Origin: Chrysophaeum taylorii | Lineage: Eukaryota > Sar > Pelagophyceae > Pelagomonadales > Pelagomonadaceae | Length of the DNA: 64,000 bases | Assembly (NCBI GenBank): GCA_029834535.1 | Contig: JAQMWT010000428.1 | Location: forward strand, 1 to 64,000 | Reading direction: 5' to 3' | Shown: in pieces, positions 1-9,191 of the stretch | Numbering within the stretch: position 1 is the stretch's first letter | How the letters are laid out: every line of letters starts with the position of its first letter | Position numbers and translations under genes: made by a program | The notes under the pieces: generated by a model | The model's input: only the letters and a program-made list of their open reading frames with translations | Database searches by the model: none | What the model was told of the DNA's origin: nothing

Positions 1-188
1 CCTCCCTTACCCTTCCACAATTACTTATTCATGTAAACGCTTCTTCTATGGGACGACCTAATGTCCTTAAGGAGTTAGGGCTTAAATCCCTACCTTGTGT
101 AGTAGCATGTGACAAGCGGAATGGTCTGTACACGCCTAAGACTGCACGCAGTCTCTACCATGTACCCGGAGAGGGTCAAATCTCTCCA
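1..188 (+). repeat. Copia-1 5' LTR (right part; left end outside window)
   Basis: Positions 1-188 match about 21,414-21,711, which lies downstream of the last Copia-1 ORF, so these are the two LTRs. The shared block includes 'aggagttagggcttaaatcc' and ends in TCTCTCCA at 188 and 21,711, giving the usual CA 3' terminus. The LTR start is not visible here because the window begins inside it. Confidence 0.85.
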
Positions 189-202
189 GGTTATGGGCCC
201 AG
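189..202 (+). promoter_or_regulatory. Copia-1 primer-binding site, internal initiator tRNA-Met type
   Basis: GGTTATGGGCCCAG follows the LTR end directly. It is complementary to the anticodon stem-loop of eukaryotic initiator tRNA-Met (CTGGGCCCATAACC), not to the tRNA 3' end. Drosophila copia and some other Copia elements are known to prime from such a cleaved half tRNA. The match covers all 14 bases of the known sequence. Confidence 0.8.
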
Positions 203-619
203 ATGCGTAGGTGTCAGCCCAACTGTGTTGTACGTATAAATGGAGTGATCAATTTACGCCTGATCACGAGTACAATGCGACAATGTGTTTGGCGGTGGTC
301 TACTGTACATATTTGTTGTGTGACGGTATGTGCCCACCAGTTAATTTGGTTTGTGACCGAGTTGGGTCGGTCACTGGTCATATGCACTCGCATAGCCAAT
401 AAAATTAAAATTTTTCCTACACAAGCCGCGGAAACTTGTACGGGTTTTTCCTCCTATTCCCCAACAAAAGACTGACTGCTCGAGAATTAATCCATTCTTC
501 AGTCTCAAGTCATCCTGTTTTTAAATAGCATGTTGATTTGTTTGGTCTTGTAAATAAGCCCACGCTTAAAATAGCGTACTGTACATATAACCCGCACTCG
601 AGAAACCCTTCATTCTTAT
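203..619 (+). other. Copia-1 5' leader
   Basis: Untranslated leader between the primer-binding site and the Gag-like ORF. It holds only short ORFs that look accidental. Nothing else is recognised. Confidence 0.5.
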
Positions 620-2176
620 GTGTCGAATATGTCTATCAATCCTATAACCTATTCTTTAATAGGTCACAACCATGTCAAAACAAAACCAATATCCATCACG
701 GATATCTACAAACAAGAAAAAATCCTCGTTGATAAAATCAACGCAGGATTGCGTTTCCAAGACATCTCAACCAAGGTGAGCTTACAAATTGAGGTGCTTC
801 GCAGGCATATGACAAGTCCATACGTGGACGCGTTATTCTGCTTCGATTCATATGAAGCTTACACCCGGAATGCTCCGGAGTATAACCAACTTCTTGAACA
901 AGAAGTTGATATCATCTTCGCTCAATGGAAAGCTGAACAAGTAAACGATTTAAACTTACCTGATGAAGATGCCCTGCCTGATCATCTTAAAACTTGGCAC
1001 GTCAACTCATCACATCAACTATCAGTTAATGTCCGTAATAATCTCGTACGATTTTACTACCAAGAGTCATACAATCTCGTTCGTCCCGAATTAAATGAGG
1101 ATGTTAAACGTGTCCTCACTTTATTAGATACCCGATTCCCTAAATCAATTGTGTATGATTCATCTCTAACTAACATATCCTTTACAGGTCTCTCTAATAC
1201 CGACTGGATCAAACACTGCGAAACTTATGCTGGTTTCTTGTACACATTTTTAAATCTGGAATCACAAGACAAACCCGCACTCGCTATGTGGCCTCAATTA
1301 AAGAAGATATATGCACTTACTGCACATCCTAATAAACTACGTGCAGTAATGCTTTTAGCTTACCATTACTATGAGACAGTGTCTTGTACAGATGTCACTG
1401 AGCTTAAATCTCAGTTTAATCGAATGTCTTTAAATGTTAATTGGTATGCCCATGTATTTGTCGAACAACTCCTTGCTTTCCAATCTCAGGCAAAGCAATT
1501 AAATAATGATGAAGCATCAATCCAATTTAATGATTCCATAATCACTCTTAAAGCTCACGAGGAGATCTACCGTCTATATGCTAATCCCTCGGATCACGAG
1601 CGCTATTCTCAATCTTTATTGGAATGGTGTAAACTCTACGAGACACGCTCTGGGAACAACTCGATTCACGATCCTGAATTGTTAAAGCTAGTTGATCCTA
1701 ACGACGTTCGTCCGTTATTGGAGTTCTTGTTAAAGATATACAATGAAACAAAGTTTTCCTCTAACCGACGCTTGGATAAACCCGCTTCCTGGATCCCTTA
1801 CATCCCTGGTACTACCGCTGACAAGCCACCTAAGGTATTATTGATGGATACTATTCATCAATCCCACGACTCTCTAAACAACGCTTACTCGTTGTTAGCT
1901 ACTGTAGCTGGACAGTCTGGCTTCAACGCTCGTGAGCTTCGTAATGCAAAGATAAAGCATCGACAATTTTACCTCGTGACACGTCGTACTATCGTCCACC
2001 TTCAAATTATAACGTCAAAGGTACCAGCTTCGATCGTCCTGTCTACTCACCCTCCTCTAACCGTAATGCACGCTCTAATATGTCTCTTATGGACCGGGCT
2101 ACTTATCAAGTTGATCGTCTTCGCCACCTGTTTGGTAAATTACAGGAAGCGAATCCCAACCCTCTACCGACTCTAA
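620..2176 (+). CDS. Copia-1 Gag-like ORF
   Basis: An open frame of 518 codons, AT-rich, the first large ORF after the leader. It is mostly hydrophilic and helical with no catalytic motif, as expected for a Copia capsid protein. I see no clear CCHC zinc knuckle in this stretch. The assignment as Gag rests on position, length and lack of enzyme motifs. Coding-like sequence of the same element continues downstream to about 2,510. Which methionine is used cannot be decided. Confidence 0.55.
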   Translation: MSNMSINPITYSLIGHNHVKTKPISITDIYKQEKILVDKINAGLRFQDISTKVSLQIEVLRRHMTSPYVDALFCFDSYEAYTRNAPEYNQLLEQEVDIIFAQWKAEQVNDLNLPDEDALPDHLKTWHVNSSHQLSVNVRNNLVRFYYQESYNLVRPELNEDVKRVLTLLDTRFPKSIVYDSSLTNISFTGLSNTDWIKHCETYAGFLYTFLNLESQDKPALAMWPQLKKIYALTAHPNKLRAVMLLAYHYYETVSCTDVTELKSQFNRMSLNVNWYAHVFVEQLLAFQSQAKQLNNDEASIQFNDSIITLKAHEEIYRLYANPSDHERYSQSLLEWCKLYETRSGNNSIHDPELLKLVDPNDVRPLLEFLLKIYNETKFSSNRRLDKPASWIPYIPGTTADKPPKVLLMDTIHQSHDSLNNAYSLLATVAGQSGFNARELRNAKIKHRQFYLVTRRTIVHLQIITSKVPASIVLSTHPPLTVMHALICLLWTGLLIKLIVFATCLVNYRKRIPTLYRL

Positions 2177-2639
2177 AATGGTACAGGAGGAAATGAAAAG
2201 CTTACTGAGTACCCTCTGGACAACCGCTTCTCAAGCTTCGACACAGTCCTTAGATCCTGATGAAGCCACCCAAGTTCATCTCTACTTATCTCGAGTTGAT
2301 ACTATGTCCAATACCATATCGAACCTCTTAGAAGCCGATAAGGAATCTCTTGTTTCAGAAGAAAAGTATCAAACTGAAACATCTGCTCCTGAAGCGCCCC
2401 CCAGTGATGCGGAGCAGAGGGGGGCTGATACAGAGAAATGTTCCACACTTTTCTGTCCATTAAAGATGATGAAATCGATAACATCCCTCAGCCGCTATTG
2501 CAGCACATAAATGCTAAAGCTCAGAATGCTATCGTTCGTCGTCAAGCTCGGGAAACTTCCTCGCACTCTGAGCTCCCCAGTAATCTACCCAATGAAGATA
2601 ATGAAGATGGTACAGATCCCCCTGTGTTGCTACCAAAAT

Positions 2640-3160
2640 TAAATACTGGTTTTACACTCGTCGTTGTGCCTTCCGAACAAACGCAAAGTTCCATGACACA
2701 GTACGTGTTTGGTCAAAGCTCAACACATGCCTGTTATGCAACAATGCTTGAACTGTACAACGAGTACAATTTGCCGCTAATGACTACGCCAGGATATGCT
2801 GACACATGTGCTTCTCAACATGTAATTAACTTTAAACGTTATGCTGATCCTATCCACATCGTAAAGCTACCCGAGTCCTTATCACCTGCTATCCAGACTG
2901 CTACGGATACGCAGAGAATCACACGTGCTATGATTATAAGGACCGTCATTCCCGCTCTCCCAAAGCATCCAAATGTGGGATATGTAAAGCTAGACGTTGC
3001 GCTTTTTCTACCCAAGCAAAACGACCATAACGATCCCGATCTGCACATCATCAGTATGATTCAATGGGGAGAACATAAACTTGGTATACATCACTTGGTA
3101 TACATCTTTATGGAGTTGAATTTAAAGGACAATCATCTATCCAGAGTAAAATTGATGATA
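2640..3160 (+). pseudogene. Copia-1 aspartic protease region
   Basis: Around position 2,790 the translated sequence reads GYADTCASQHVINF. This fits the retropepsin active site of Copia elements (DTGAS-H with Gly replaced by Cys), followed by a hydrophobic beta-rich stretch. It lies downstream of the Gag-like ORF and upstream of the methyltransferase domain. It is part of a broken element and is treated as a fossil. Confidence 0.6.
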
Positions 3161-3479
3161 ATGTCAAGATTACTTTGTTTAGACTTAATAACCTGTTGCC
3201 TACTCTACCAATTTATTCGCTACAACAAGCAAAAGCGCGTAAAATGGAACTTCGCTCACTACATTTCAGACTATGTGCTTTTAATGAACAACGCGAAATG
3301 CTTAAACTATATTCCACCCTCATGGAACGCGTAAATTACGTCCCATGGCTTAAAACCATCTTGGAGTCAATGCATTCGCAGCTGCCTTACATACGCAAGC
3401 ATTTCCCACCTCCCGTATGACGCAAGGTTACCACACGTTTGCTTCACACAGTAACTACGTCTCCTAGCTCACGAACACC

Positions 3480-5250
3480 TACTGTAACTCTAATTTGCTC
3501 TGGGATGTCCGCTCCTGCATTCTTGGCTTGCGCTTCTAATGACTTGCAAATCAACATCAACGTTAAAGTTCTTGTTGAGAGCGACGACAATCTCACGCAC
3601 ATGCTACGAAGACGTTTTGGTAATTCCATCGAAGTTTTCCCATCCCTACCTAAGTTTCTGACATATCTCCATCGAGCATCGGACGCTCAACGTGCACGAT
3701 ATTACACCGATATAGTGGAATTGACATCACCATGCACAAATCGCAACATAATCAATGGGAGATCCTTTCCACCTTGGAGCGTGATATGGATGATTCCTTG
3801 TTTCCAAGTGCTCTAATTGTACTTGAGCTTTTAAAGCCGCTTGTTCTTTTCATGGAAATGACACCACCACACTCCGCATCGTATGAAGACCATATACGAG
3901 TTGCTAATCTCATCTTCTCAACGATGCACTATACGGTGGATATATGTGACCGATTTCCATGCTGTCTGTGTGGAGATTATCAAGCCAGAGAAAGATGGAT
4001 CCTCGTTGCACGCAAATATAACACCGGCCATCTTGATCTGCTTTCCTGGCCTAACAAACGAGTCACTTCCTTTCTGGACATTGCAGACCACGCTAATTCC
4101 ATCAGTCGCAAGTTAATGGTCGACGAACCTTGGACGCAGGTCTTTCCCGACATACCATTCGTGTCCACACCTAAAACCTACAACATCTTTAGTCGTACAG
4201 GATCCGTGCGCTTAACTGTGACTGAGCTTGAAACCTTAACTATGCTGTTCCTTCGTCTGCACTCTAACAAAACACTCGAACACCCCAGTCAAGATGAAAT
4301 GGTGGGCATTTCTAACTTTCGCCTGGGATTCTTGACTAATTCAAAAAAACCACTTGCTTGCATGAGATCCCCTACTGAACTCAAAGCTTTTGTGCTCCTC
4401 TATAATATTATGGGACGTTTATTCCCTAAATCTATCACATTACCTGTGTCCTTTCGTATTACAACTATCGAATCCTGTGTCCTTTCGTATTACAACTATC
4501 GAATCTAACCAACCATCTCACAGGTTATTCTTAAATAAATCCTCTACTTCCTCCATCATTTACATCACCGGTGGAAGACATACAGGCGGAGACATAACAG
4601 TTTCTAACTCCTCTTCTAAATACCAGGCACATATAAATGCTTTTGGCGAAACCTATACCTTCCTAACACATGATGCCGGAATTGATAAGACTGCTTCTCT
4701 CGAACCTGTTAATGGTTTTCTTTGGCTTTGCCGAGCATACCATAATAATAATGAAAATCAAGACACGCGTCGTCTAGTACAAGCACGGGTCCCCTATACT
4801 TCTCCTGTACTTCACGATTCTTTTGTCTTTAAATGTCGACTGCTAAGAGGGGGGTGTGTGTGGGGAGCATGAAGGATGTGGGTGGGTTTGTGGGGTATGA
4901 GGGATGGGCCTGACGGGCGGAGATAAGCACGCGGGACCTAGTCGGGGTCATCGCCGAGGCGTGGGACAGGCGAAGAGAGGACAGGCCCCGCCCGTAGGTC
5001 GTACGCATGCTGCCGCCGGACGATCCTTTTGTCTTCTACCCTCAGGAAAATCGTCTCGAATTTATCGATAAAATGTTTGCTTTAAGTGACATGCATCTAT
5101 CCCAAAGCAGATATCTGGGCTTTTTTACATCAAGCGATAGGAAGATGGGTGCCAAAGTTCATTCTATATACACTCCTACTCCTACCATTCGTGGATTTGC
5201 TAATATGCTCGTGTACGATCCACGACTCGATCGCATTCGACACTACTCAA
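3480..5250 (+). pseudogene. Cytosine-C5 DNA methyltransferase domain carried by Copia-1 (main part)
   Basis: Several C5-cytosine methyltransferase motifs appear in the family order. Motif I/II is near 3,487-3,620 (LICSGMSAPAF, then VLVESDDNLTHMLRRRFG). A motif IV-like DIVELTSPC lies near 3,708-3,740, with the PC of the catalytic PCQ loop. Motif VI-like FMEMTPP is near 3,849, where most enzymes have ENV. Motif VIII-like GDYQARERWILVA is at 3,971-4,009 (QxRxR). TPTPTIRGFANM near 5,170 resembles the stretch before motif IX. A motif X-like piece lies beyond two nested elements at about 12,276. The enzyme family transfers methyl groups from S-adenosylmethionine to cytosine C5 in DNA. It sits between protease and integrase, AT-rich like the rest of the element, so it is element cargo and not a host gene. 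It is broken, so no present activity is claimed. Confidence 0.78.
4830..5020 (+). mobile_element. TIR-element copy a (one-ended)
   Basis: A 191-bp insertion in the Copia-1 methyltransferase region. It is flanked by 15-bp duplications CGATTCTTTTGTCTT (4,815-4,829) and CGATCCTTTTGTCTT (5,021-5,035) with one mismatch. Its left end, GTCTTTAAATGTCGACTGCT if the junction GTCTT is included, matches the ends of the 46,445-46,782 element. Internal pieces (CCTGACGGGCG; GGGGTCATCGCCGAG) also match that copy. The right terminal inverted repeat is missing. Confidence 0.7.
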
Positions 5251-5341
5251 GGACCGGGTCCTCTTGGGATAATGGTTTACGTACCCAGGGATATTAAATT
5301 TTGGGTACCCCTATGGCACTATAAGAAGTCCAATGTTGGGA

Positions 5342-6521
5342 TCAAGTGTTTAACGGTGCTACGTGGCTGCAACCCTGCCCTGACTCGCTTGAAACCGCTC
5401 TAGAAAGAGGGACGCGCACAGTGGTGGCGGTGCGGGTGCTTGAAGGTTTTGGTGTGGTGTGTGGGCACGCGCACAGAGGTGGTGTGGTGTGGTGTGGGGT
5501 GGGGTGGGGTGGGGTGGGGTGGGGTGGCAGCCGAGCCTGGAATGGCAGCGCGCTTAGTTGCGGCCGCGGCCGCGGCCGCGGCCGCTGTCGAGCAGGCTTC
5601 GCGCTCAACGCCTCTCCGCCGTGCGCTTTGGCACCGCGACCACAGCCGCGCTTGCGGAAGGGCAGGATAATCGTGTTTTCCGGGACTTGAGCGTGCTTGA
5701 GGCGGATTGCGAGAGCGAAAACGTGCTTGCACTTGTAGTAGTGCCAGAATTTGGGGCAGCTGCACGTGTAGAACGTGGGCGATTGATGTCCGGGTCCAGC
5801 CTTTTTGAGGACGTGGGCCGCCCCGACGATGCTCAGAGCCTCGTCCAGGGACTTCCCGTCCAGGGTGCGAGACAAGCCGCCGCTTTCTGCGACGACGACA
5901 AAGTCACGGAGAAATCCAAGGGTCTGCTCGCTCTTGGTCGCCTTGACAGAAATGCCCTTGACTGCTCCGTGTCCGGACGACAAGAGTAAGACGAAGGAGT
6001 CGGACTTGACTTTCTTGAGGAAGTCGCCATCGAGCTTGCCAGCGTGAATGTACTCCTGCGCCTCCTTCCAATCCCTGCCGTTGATCTGCGGGTGCTGAGC
6101 AAATAGCCATCGTTTGGCTCTTAGTCTCGAGGTACCGGACGATGCTTCTCCAGGCTGGAACTACGAGAACGACCTCGCGGGCAGTGCCATCCACCTTGAT
6201 GAGGTTGTTGCAGGATTCGTTGCCGTTGTTGTCGCGCGGCGTACCGGGAGCACCCGTTCGAGCCCGGATCCAGCCGGCCTTTTTCTCATACTTCGCCAGA
6301 CCGTACTCCGGGCACCAGACTTCGATGAATGCGGGGCACTTCTCGGTCCACTCGTCGGTGAAGCGACGCAGGAGTACCTTGTCGAGACCGCCGCCGATCG
6401 TGACGACGCTAATTTGCTCCATCTCGAGCACACAGGACGTTCCGTCGCACTCGTTCCCAGTGAGCATCTTCAAAGCAGCGACAAATATCTCGTTGAGTGG
6501 TCGCAGCGGTCGCTCCGCCAT
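5342..6521 (-). pseudogene. MULE transposase remnant with SWIM zinc finger
   Basis: Two overlapping minus-strand frames (6,521-5,904 and 5,983-5,342) show transposase-like sequence. The upstream frame has a stretch typical of the region before the SWIM finger (ESCNNLIKVDGTAREVVLVV). The downstream frame holds TCSCPKFWHYYKCKH, the CxCx(n)CxH pattern of SWIM fingers in MULE/FAR1 transposases, at about 5,727-5,775. The frame changes within 5,904-5,983, so the gene is broken there. The N-terminal DDE catalytic region is not seen. The C-terminal end is proline/histidine low-complexity made by the GTGTGGGG repeat. Confidence 0.75.
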
Positions 6522-6635
6522 GCTGAACGCAGATTTTTTTCATCGCACGCCTCGCGCGCCATCTCGAGCACACAGGACGTTCCGTCGCACTCGTTCCCAG
6601 TGAGCATCTTCAAAGCAGCGACAAATATCTCGTTG
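6419..6635. repeat. 77-bp direct duplication inside the MULE
   Basis: Positions 6,419-6,495 and 6,559-6,635 are identical over 77 bp, beginning CCATCTCGAGCACACAGGAC. The spacer is 63 bp. The identity implies a recent duplication or gene conversion within the element. Confidence 0.9.
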
Positions 6636-6805
6636 CAGCGGTCGCTCGTGTGCATCATGAGTGACGTCACGACTTCAAGACTTCTTATAGTGCCATAGAG
6701 GTACCCAAAATTTATTATCCCTGAGTACGCAAACCATTATCCCCCAAGGGAATTTTCCCCACTACTCAACTCGCACGCGCCAATAACTTCACAGCGTACC
6801 AAATC

Positions 6806-6969
6806 TGTTACGAATGGTATGAGGCGTTAGACTAGCGATAAGAGAAAGACGTAACCCACCCACATCCTTCATGCTCCCCACACACACCCCCCCCTCTTAG
6901 CAGTCGACATTTAAAGACGTAAGGATACTGGATACGTGGTGCAGGGGTAAGTGTCATAGCTTCCTCACA
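6806..6969 (-). repeat. Copia-2 3' LTR, with TIR-element fragment inside
   Basis: The LTR starts TGTTACGAATGGTATG and ends CTTCCTCACA on the + strand. After removing the 60-bp insert and its 8-bp duplication it is 96 bp, the same length as the other LTR. Confidence 0.93.
6853..6912 (-). mobile_element. TIR-element copy b (60-bp fragment)
   Basis: A 60-bp insert in the Copia-2 3' LTR with 8-bp flanks AAAGACGT at 6,845-6,852 and 6,913-6,920. Read on the minus strand it matches the first 60 bp of the copy at 4,830 almost base for base. Confidence 0.75.
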
Positions 6970-7145
6970 CAGGTGCTGGAAAAGAAGGAAAAGGAAAAAG
7001 GGGTAAGTGAGGTCCTCACACAGGTGCTGGAAAAGAAGGAAAAGGAAAAAGGGGTAAGTGAGACGCTCACAGAGGAGAAGCTTTGAGGAAGACGTCACAG
7101 AGGCATTGTGGCAAGAAAAAGAGACAACAGAGATCAGGGCGAAGA
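6970..7145. repeat. Short duplication at the Copia-2 3' end
   Basis: Positions 6,970-7,065 repeat the unit CAGGTGCTGGAAAAGAAGGA plus AAAGGAAAAAGGGGTAAGTG twice in tandem. On the element's own strand this is a pyrimidine-rich tract just inside the 3' LTR, a position where the polypurine tract should lie. The duplication may therefore involve plus-strand priming, but that is a guess. Confidence 0.5.
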
Positions 7146-8720
7146 TCACGAAGTGAGGTAACGAGCACGAAGCCGGAGGAAGGAAGGAGCTTCCGTACTG
7201 CGGGTGAAAATGTCGCTAAGATTGTGAAGGCGGGGTATGTGCTTGAGATCAATGATGTGGTTGCGATGATATTCGGCGGTACTGTAAAAGCGAATGTCAA
7301 TATGGCGGGTGCGCCGTGTGAGACATTGGAGACGAACTTGGGTGACGGTGGTGCTATTATCAACATACATTGGGACCGTGTGACGAGGGAGATCAAAGTC
7401 ATCAAAAAGTTTGAGAAGCCAAGAGAGCTCAGCAGTAGCAGCGTAGAGAGCAAGCAATTCAGCTTCGAAAGAAGAACGAGCAAGTAAGTATTGCGAGCGG
7501 GAGCAGTAGGCTATCATAGAGCCGCCGAGAAGGAAGCAAAACCCAGTTGTAGAGTGGCGGTCATCAGGGTCGTCGGCCCAGCTGGAGTCGGAATAACCAC
7601 AGAGATGAAGGGTAGAATCGCGACCAAGAATAAGGGCAAGATCCTGAGTACCGTTGAGATAACGCAGAGTGTGGGATAAAACGTGCCAGTGGGGTTTACC
7701 AGGATTGTGGGAAAAACGCGCACACTGATTGACGGGCCAAGTGATATCAGGGCGAGTCATGATGGAGATGAAGAGGACACAGCCAACAATACGGCGAAAA
7801 GGGATGCGTGCCATGAAAATGTGATCTGGAGAACCAGGAGCCGGACAATCAGCCGCAGAAAGATGAAGACCTTTGGGAGCGGGAGTGAGTTCGGGTTTAC
7901 TGTTGATGAAGCGATGTTCGGTAAGGATTTCACGGATAGTATGGGATTGGTCAAGAGTGAGGGTGAGATCGAGTTCATTGACGTCAGTGAAAGCGCGGAA
8001 ACGGAGGAAAAAGGCTTGGTAATGGCCAATGCAATGAGGAGGGTGCGCCACAAGAAGATCATCAACGACCAAAACGAGACGGAGGACCACGGTAGAATTG
8101 AGCACGAGCTTGTAATGGCAAGTGTCACCAGATCCGCGGACGAAGCCACAATCATTGAGAAGGAAGCGTTCCAAATAAAGCCACCAATTGCGACAAGCTT
8201 GTTTGCAACCATACCAAGAGCGACGGAGCTTGTAAACGATTTTGGAACCATCGGTGGGTTGGCGAGGAGCATAGCCTTCGGGTGGCCAGACATAGATGTC
8301 TTCGTCAATGGGAGCTTGAATAAAAGCGGAGCTAACATCCAACTTGTGCAAATCCCAGTCATGAACAGCGACAAAGGTCAGAAAGAAACGGATCGTGACG
8401 ATGTTGGCAACCGGTGAGTAGGTGCCATGATAATCAATGCCGTGAACCTGGGTGTAACCGCGGACGACAAGGCGAGCCTTGTACGATTTGAAGCGGCCAG
8501 AGTCATACTTCTTGCGGAGGATCCACTTGAGGGTACAAATGTTGCCAGAAAAAGTCTGAGGGAGGCGAATCACATCCCAACAACCAAGTTGACCAAGAGA
8601 GCTGTATTCTTTAGCGATGGCTTGCAACCAGCCAGGACGCTCAGGATTGGTCGGAGCTAAAGCTTCACGTAAATGGGTGGAAGTGATAGTAGTTTCGTCA
8701 AGGTCTGAATACTGGGACAT
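7146..8720 (-). CDS. Copia-2 reverse transcriptase and RNase H
   Basis: A 524-codon open frame. The RT domain shows the Copia hallmarks WILRKKYDSGRFKSYKARLV, LHKLDVSSAFIQAPIDEDIY and the catalytic VVDDLL box (YVDD in most Copia). The RNase H part has GYSDSSWADDPDDRHSTTGF and SSFEAELLALYAATAE, the conserved D and E positions. It copies the element RNA into DNA. It follows the integrase region on the same strand, as in Copia pol polyproteins. Confidence 0.93.
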   Translation of the reverse strand: MSQYSDLDETTITSTHLREALAPTNPERPGWLQAIAKEYSSLGQLGCWDVIRLPQTFSGNICTLKWILRKKYDSGRFKSYKARLVVRGYTQVHGIDYHGTYSPVANIVTIRFFLTFVAVHDWDLHKLDVSSAFIQAPIDEDIYVWPPEGYAPRQPTDGSKIVYKLRRSWYGCKQACRNWWLYLERFLLNDCGFVRGSGDTCHYKLVLNSTVVLRLVLVVDDLLVAHPPHCIGHYQAFFLRFRAFTDVNELDLTLTLDQSHTIREILTEHRFINSKPELTPAPKGLHLSAADCPAPGSPDHIFMARIPFRRIVGCVLFISIMTRPDITWPVNQCARFSHNPGKPHWHVLSHTLRYLNGTQDLALILGRDSTLHLCGYSDSSWADDPDDRHSTTGFCFLLGGSMIAYCSRSQYLLARSSFEAELLALYAATAELSWLLKLFDDFDLPRHTVPMYVDNSTTVTQVRLQCLTRRTRHIDIRFYSTAEYHRNHIIDLKHIPRLHNLSDIFTRSTEAPSFLRLRARYLTS

Positions 8721-8869
8721 TTCTTCGGAAGCAGAGTAATAAACGTGTGCATGAGGATCAACAAGGGTGTTAGCTAAAGGGGAAGGAAGACATAATGAAC
8801 TAACAAACGAAAGCTAACAGAAGAGACATACAAAGAGTTACAGGGGGAAACAGAAGCGACAGAGGAAAC

Positions 8870-8957
8870 AGAATGGCCCGTATCGACATCAGAATGGCCC
8901 GTATCAACATCAGAATGGCCCGTATCAACATCAGAATGGCCCGTATCAACATTGTGA
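8870..8957. repeat. 21-bp tandem repeat in Copia-2
   Basis: About four copies of a 21-bp unit (ATCAGAATGGCCCGTATCAAC), nearly identical. On the minus strand the unit encodes repeated DTGHSDV in the linker between integrase and RT. Confidence 0.9.
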
Positions 8958-9191
8958 CAGGATGAAACATGGCCCGTAAAAAAGTTTGTTGGTTGTTGTA
9001 ACGCGCGTTGGTCGACTTTGCGCGGTCGGCCCCGTTTGGCACGACGTAATGGTGCACGTTTCGTATTGGCCGGTAACAGTGTAGGCAGTGACTCTGGGGT
9101 GATCAGTCCTGATAAGGCCGGCTCCGGAGCATCAAAAACAAACGATATTGGGGCTACGGCCGAAGATAGACGAGGGTCGTAATAAAACAAG

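Larger units (their letters stand above)
5251..6760 (-). mobile_element. MULE (Mutator-like) DNA transposon, internally deleted
   Basis: A 1,510-bp element with terminal inverted repeats of about 80-90 bp at 5,251-5,330 and 6,669-6,760. The shared core is GGATAATGGTTT, then GTAC...AAATTTTGGGTACC, then CTATGGCACTATAAGAAGTC. It is flanked by a perfect 9-bp target duplication ACTACTCAA at 5,242-5,250 and 6,761-6,769, the size typical of Mutator-like elements. It encodes the C-terminal part of a MULE transposase with a SWIM zinc finger on the minus strand. A full MULE transposase would need more room, so this copy is non-autonomous. It contains low-complexity GTGTGGGGTGGGG and GCGGCC runs and a 77-bp internal duplication. 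It sits inside Copia-1. Confidence 0.88.

Noticed and set aside
5346-5989. Plus-strand ORFs through the MULE low-complexity region
   Set aside because: They read GTGTGGGG and GCGGCC repeats and are antisense to the SWIM transposase remnant.
7083-8660. Plus-strand ORFs (134, 244 and 77 codons) opposite Copia-2 RT
   Set aside because: Antisense shadows of a clear RT/RNase H frame.
8870-8957. Regular 21-bp repeats as a possible CRISPR-like array
   Set aside because: Units are directly tandem without spacers and code for a peptide repeat inside a retroelement in a eukaryotic genome.
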